A stretch of DNA of 64,000 nucleotides, taken from an uncultured Cohaesibacter sp. (lineage in GTDB: Bacteria > Pseudomonadota > Alphaproteobacteria > Rhizobiales > Cohaesibacteraceae). Where the stretch lies: the NCBI RefSeq assembly GCF_963662805.1, contig NZ_OY759857.1:124001-188000 (forward strand), written 5' to 3'. The position numbers and the translations under genes are program-made. The notes under the pieces are model-generated. The model saw only the letters and a list, made by a program, of their open reading frames with translations. It was not told the DNA's origin and searched no databases. Shown here one piece after another: positions 62,329-64,000 of the stretch (positions within the stretch are counted from its first letter, which is position 1; every line of letters starts with the position of its first letter).

Positions 62329-64000
62329 ATGAAAACTTCAATTTCAACCGTCTCGATTGCAGGCGATCTCAGGGAGAAGCTGACTGCAATCGCTGCGGCT
62401 GGATTTGATGGCATCGAGATTTTCGAGCAGGACTTCATCACCTTCGACGGCCCCCCCGAGGAAGTGGGCCGACTGGTCCGTGATTATGGGCTGGTCATCG
62501 ATCTGTTTCAGCCGCTGACCGACTTTGAAGGCTTTTCCGGACCGTCCCGCTCCAAGGCCTTTGATCGAGCCGAACGTAAGCTTGACCTGATGCAGCAGAT
62601 GGGAACGAACCTGCTGCTCGTCACCTCGTCCGACCATCCGGATTCCCTTGGCAGCATCGAAAAGCTGGCCGAGGATTTTCGTGAGCTCGGTGAGCGGGCT
62701 GCCAAGCGCGGCCTGAGGATTGGCTACGAGGCGCGGGCATGGGGCAAGCTCGTCTCCGATTATCGCGATGCGTGGGAAGTGGTGCGCCGGGCCGATCACC
62801 CTGCGGTCGGCCTCGTTCTTGACAGCTTCCACACACTGGCACGCAATGCCGACCTGACCCCCATTCGTTCCATCCCGGGCGAGCGGATTTTCCACGTCCA
62901 GCTTGCTGACGCTCCCAAGATCGAAATGAACCTCGAATATTGGTCTCGCCACTTCCGCACCATGCCGGGCGAAGGCGAGCTCAACCTCCTCGGTTTCATG
63001 TCCGCCGTTGCGGCTACGGGCTACAAGGGGCCTCTGTCTCTGGAAATTCTCAATGACCAGTTCCGCAGTGGCAGCCCCCGCGCTATCGCGGTCGATGGCC
63101 AGCGCTCGCTGCTCAATCTGATGGACAAGGTCCGCCAGCAGGAGCCGGATCTGGCGCTGGATGTCCCGGCCATGCCCGCAAGGGTGCCGATCAACGGCGT
63201 ATCCTTTGTGGAATTCACCGCCAGCGAAAAAGAGCTGGGTACGCTCTCCAACATGCTCAGCACGCTCGGTTTCGTGAAGGCCGCCCAGCATATCGCCCGT
63301 GACGTGGCGCTCTGGCGGCAGGGTGACATCAACATCGTTGTCAACTCGAGCAAGGAGGGCTTCGCCCACTCAGCCTATGTCATGCATGGCATGTCGGTCT
63401 GTGACATCGGTATCCTCGTTGATGATGCCCAGTCCGCCGTCGAACGGGCCAAGCTGCTCGGCGCAAGCCCCTTCAAGCAGAAGCGCGTTGCGGGCGAACT
63501 CGACATCCCGGCCGTGCGCGGCGTTGGTGGATCTGTTCTCCATCTGCTTGATCAGACGAGTGAATTGGCCAAGGTCTGGGAAGTGGAGTTCAACCCGGTA
63601 GAAGGTGGCAACAGTCATGAAGGCGTGGGCCTCACCCGCATCGACCATCTCGCTCAGGTGATGACCGATGAGGAAATGCAGACCTGGACCCTGTTCTACG
63701 AGTCTATCTTCGCCCTAGACAAGACACCGATGGTCGACGTCTCCGACCCCAGCGGCTTTGTTCATAGCCGCGCGATCCAGAGCGCCGATGGTGCCTTCCG
63801 TTTGACGCTCAATGGCGCGCGGACCCACCGCACCTTTGCCGGACGCTTCATCGCCGACAGCTCCGGCTCATCGGTCCAGCATCTGGCCTTTGCCACCAAT
63901 GACCTCTTTGCCACCGCCAAAAAGCTCGCCGAGAAGGGCTTCACCCCTCTGCCGATGCCTGAGAACTATTACGCCGATCTGGCCTCGCGTTTCGAGCTGG
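62329..64000 (+). CDS. quiC: 3-dehydroshikimate dehydratase with HPPD-like C-terminal domain (QuiC type), C-terminus beyond the window
   Basis: The first 557 residues of a two-domain protein. Residues 1-280 are an AP-endonuclease-2-fold TIM barrel with metal ligands in YEARAWG (Glu), VLDSFHTLARN (Asp, His), FHVQLADA (Gln) and LSLEILND (Glu), as in AsbF and QuiC. From about residue 290 a 4-hydroxyphenylpyruvate-dioxygenase-like double vicinal-oxygen-chelate region begins (VSFVEFTASEKELGTLSNML; GLTRIDHLAQVM; SVQHLAFATNDLF). This fusion is the QuiC form, converting 3-dehydroshikimate to protocatechuate. GGGAGGCCCGCC precedes the ATG. With the AroE-like gene at 52201 it would make a quinate/shikimate route. 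Confidence 0.92.
   Translation, partial: MKTSISTVSIAGDLREKLTAIAAAGFDGIEIFEQDFITFDGPPEEVGRLVRDYGLVIDLFQPLTDFEGFSGPSRSKAFDRAERKLDLMQQMGTNLLLVTSSDHPDSLGSIEKLAEDFRELGERAAKRGLRIGYEARAWGKLVSDYRDAWEVVRRADHPAVGLVLDSFHTLARNADLTPIRSIPGERIFHVQLADAPKIEMNLEYWSRHFRTMPGEGELNLLGFMSAVAATGYKGPLSLEILNDQFRSGSPRAIAVDGQRSLLNLMDKVRQQEPDLALDVPAMPARVPINGVSFVEFTASEKELGTLSNMLSTLGFVKAAQHIARDVALWRQGDINIVVNSSKEGFAHSAYVMHGMSVCDIGILVDDAQSAVERAKLLGASPFKQKRVAGELDIPAVRGVGGSVLHLLDQTSELAKVWEVEFNPVEGGNSHEGVGLTRIDHLAQVMTDEEMQTWTLFYESIFALDKTPMVDVSDPSGFVHSRAIQSADGAFRLTLNGARTHRTFAGRFIADSSGSSVQHLAFATNDLFATAKKLAEKGFTPLPMPENYYADLASRFEL

Overview
The window is GC-rich, tightly packed DNA that looks like an alphaproteobacterial (probably Hyphomicrobiales or Rhodobacterales-like) chromosome or large replicon. 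The basis is the gene families present (DctPQM- and TAXI-type TRAP transporters, Ugp and ribose-type ABC systems, IclR, LysR, TetR and SorC regulators), short overlaps of the ATGA/TGATG type, and strong GGGAGG ribosome binding sites. I see no rRNA, tRNA, CRISPR array, insertion sequence or prophage. The whole window is accessory catabolism: seven solute-uptake systems, each beside its own regulator and its own set of enzymes.

Layout. (1) 1-18.0 kb: a CoA-thioester degradation island framed by two paralogous IclR regulators. It holds two acyl-CoA dehydrogenases, a hotdog thioesterase, a DUF35 OB-fold protein paired with a Cys-less thiolase, an ADP-forming acyl-CoA ligase, a MaoC hydratase, a crotonase, a LysR regulator, a TAXI-TRAP importer, a two-subunit CoA transferase, a nitronate-monooxygenase-like flavoprotein and an MmgE/PrpD protein. 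(2) 18.4-24.1 kb: zinc alcohol dehydrogenase, DctPQM TRAP importer and aldehyde dehydrogenase, apparently uptake and two-step oxidation of a hydroxylated acid. (3) 24.3-32.5 kb: SorC regulator and FGGY (D-ribulokinase-like) kinase on the plus strand, then a convergent ribose-type ABC importer and a SIS isomerase on the minus strand. (4) 32.8-41.6 kb: an iron/AfuABC-type ABC importer whose operon ends in a HAD phosphatase, divergent from an OmpR-type response regulator and a hybrid histidine kinase; this suggests phosphate-ester uptake. (5) 41.6-46.9 kb: LysR and a ugpBAEC-type importer. (6) 47-56 kb: two TetR regulators, two DctPQM systems and a shikimate/quinate-type dehydrogenase. (7) 56-64 kb: LysR, an HMG-CoA-lyase-like enzyme, a TIM-barrel protein, an acylating aldehyde dehydrogenase and a TPP enzyme, then a quiC-type 3-dehydroshikimate dehydratase cut by the window end.

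Three things stand out. First, almost every transporter operon carries an RNA hairpin in the gap after the binding-protein gene, and the imperfect pairs are G-U wobbles in the transcribed orientation. Second, near-identical operator motifs link the two IclR genes, and the promoters controlled by the two TetR genes including quiC. Third, at least sixteen single-base homopolymer insertions break six genes. Deleting one base at each restores family-consistent full-length proteins, so these look like sequence errors, not decayed genes; twelve of them lie in 41.17-41.88 kb. The best candidates for undescribed biology are the four-enzyme cluster at 57.1-62.2 kb and the TetR regulator fused to an integrase-arm-like N-terminal domain at 47 kb.
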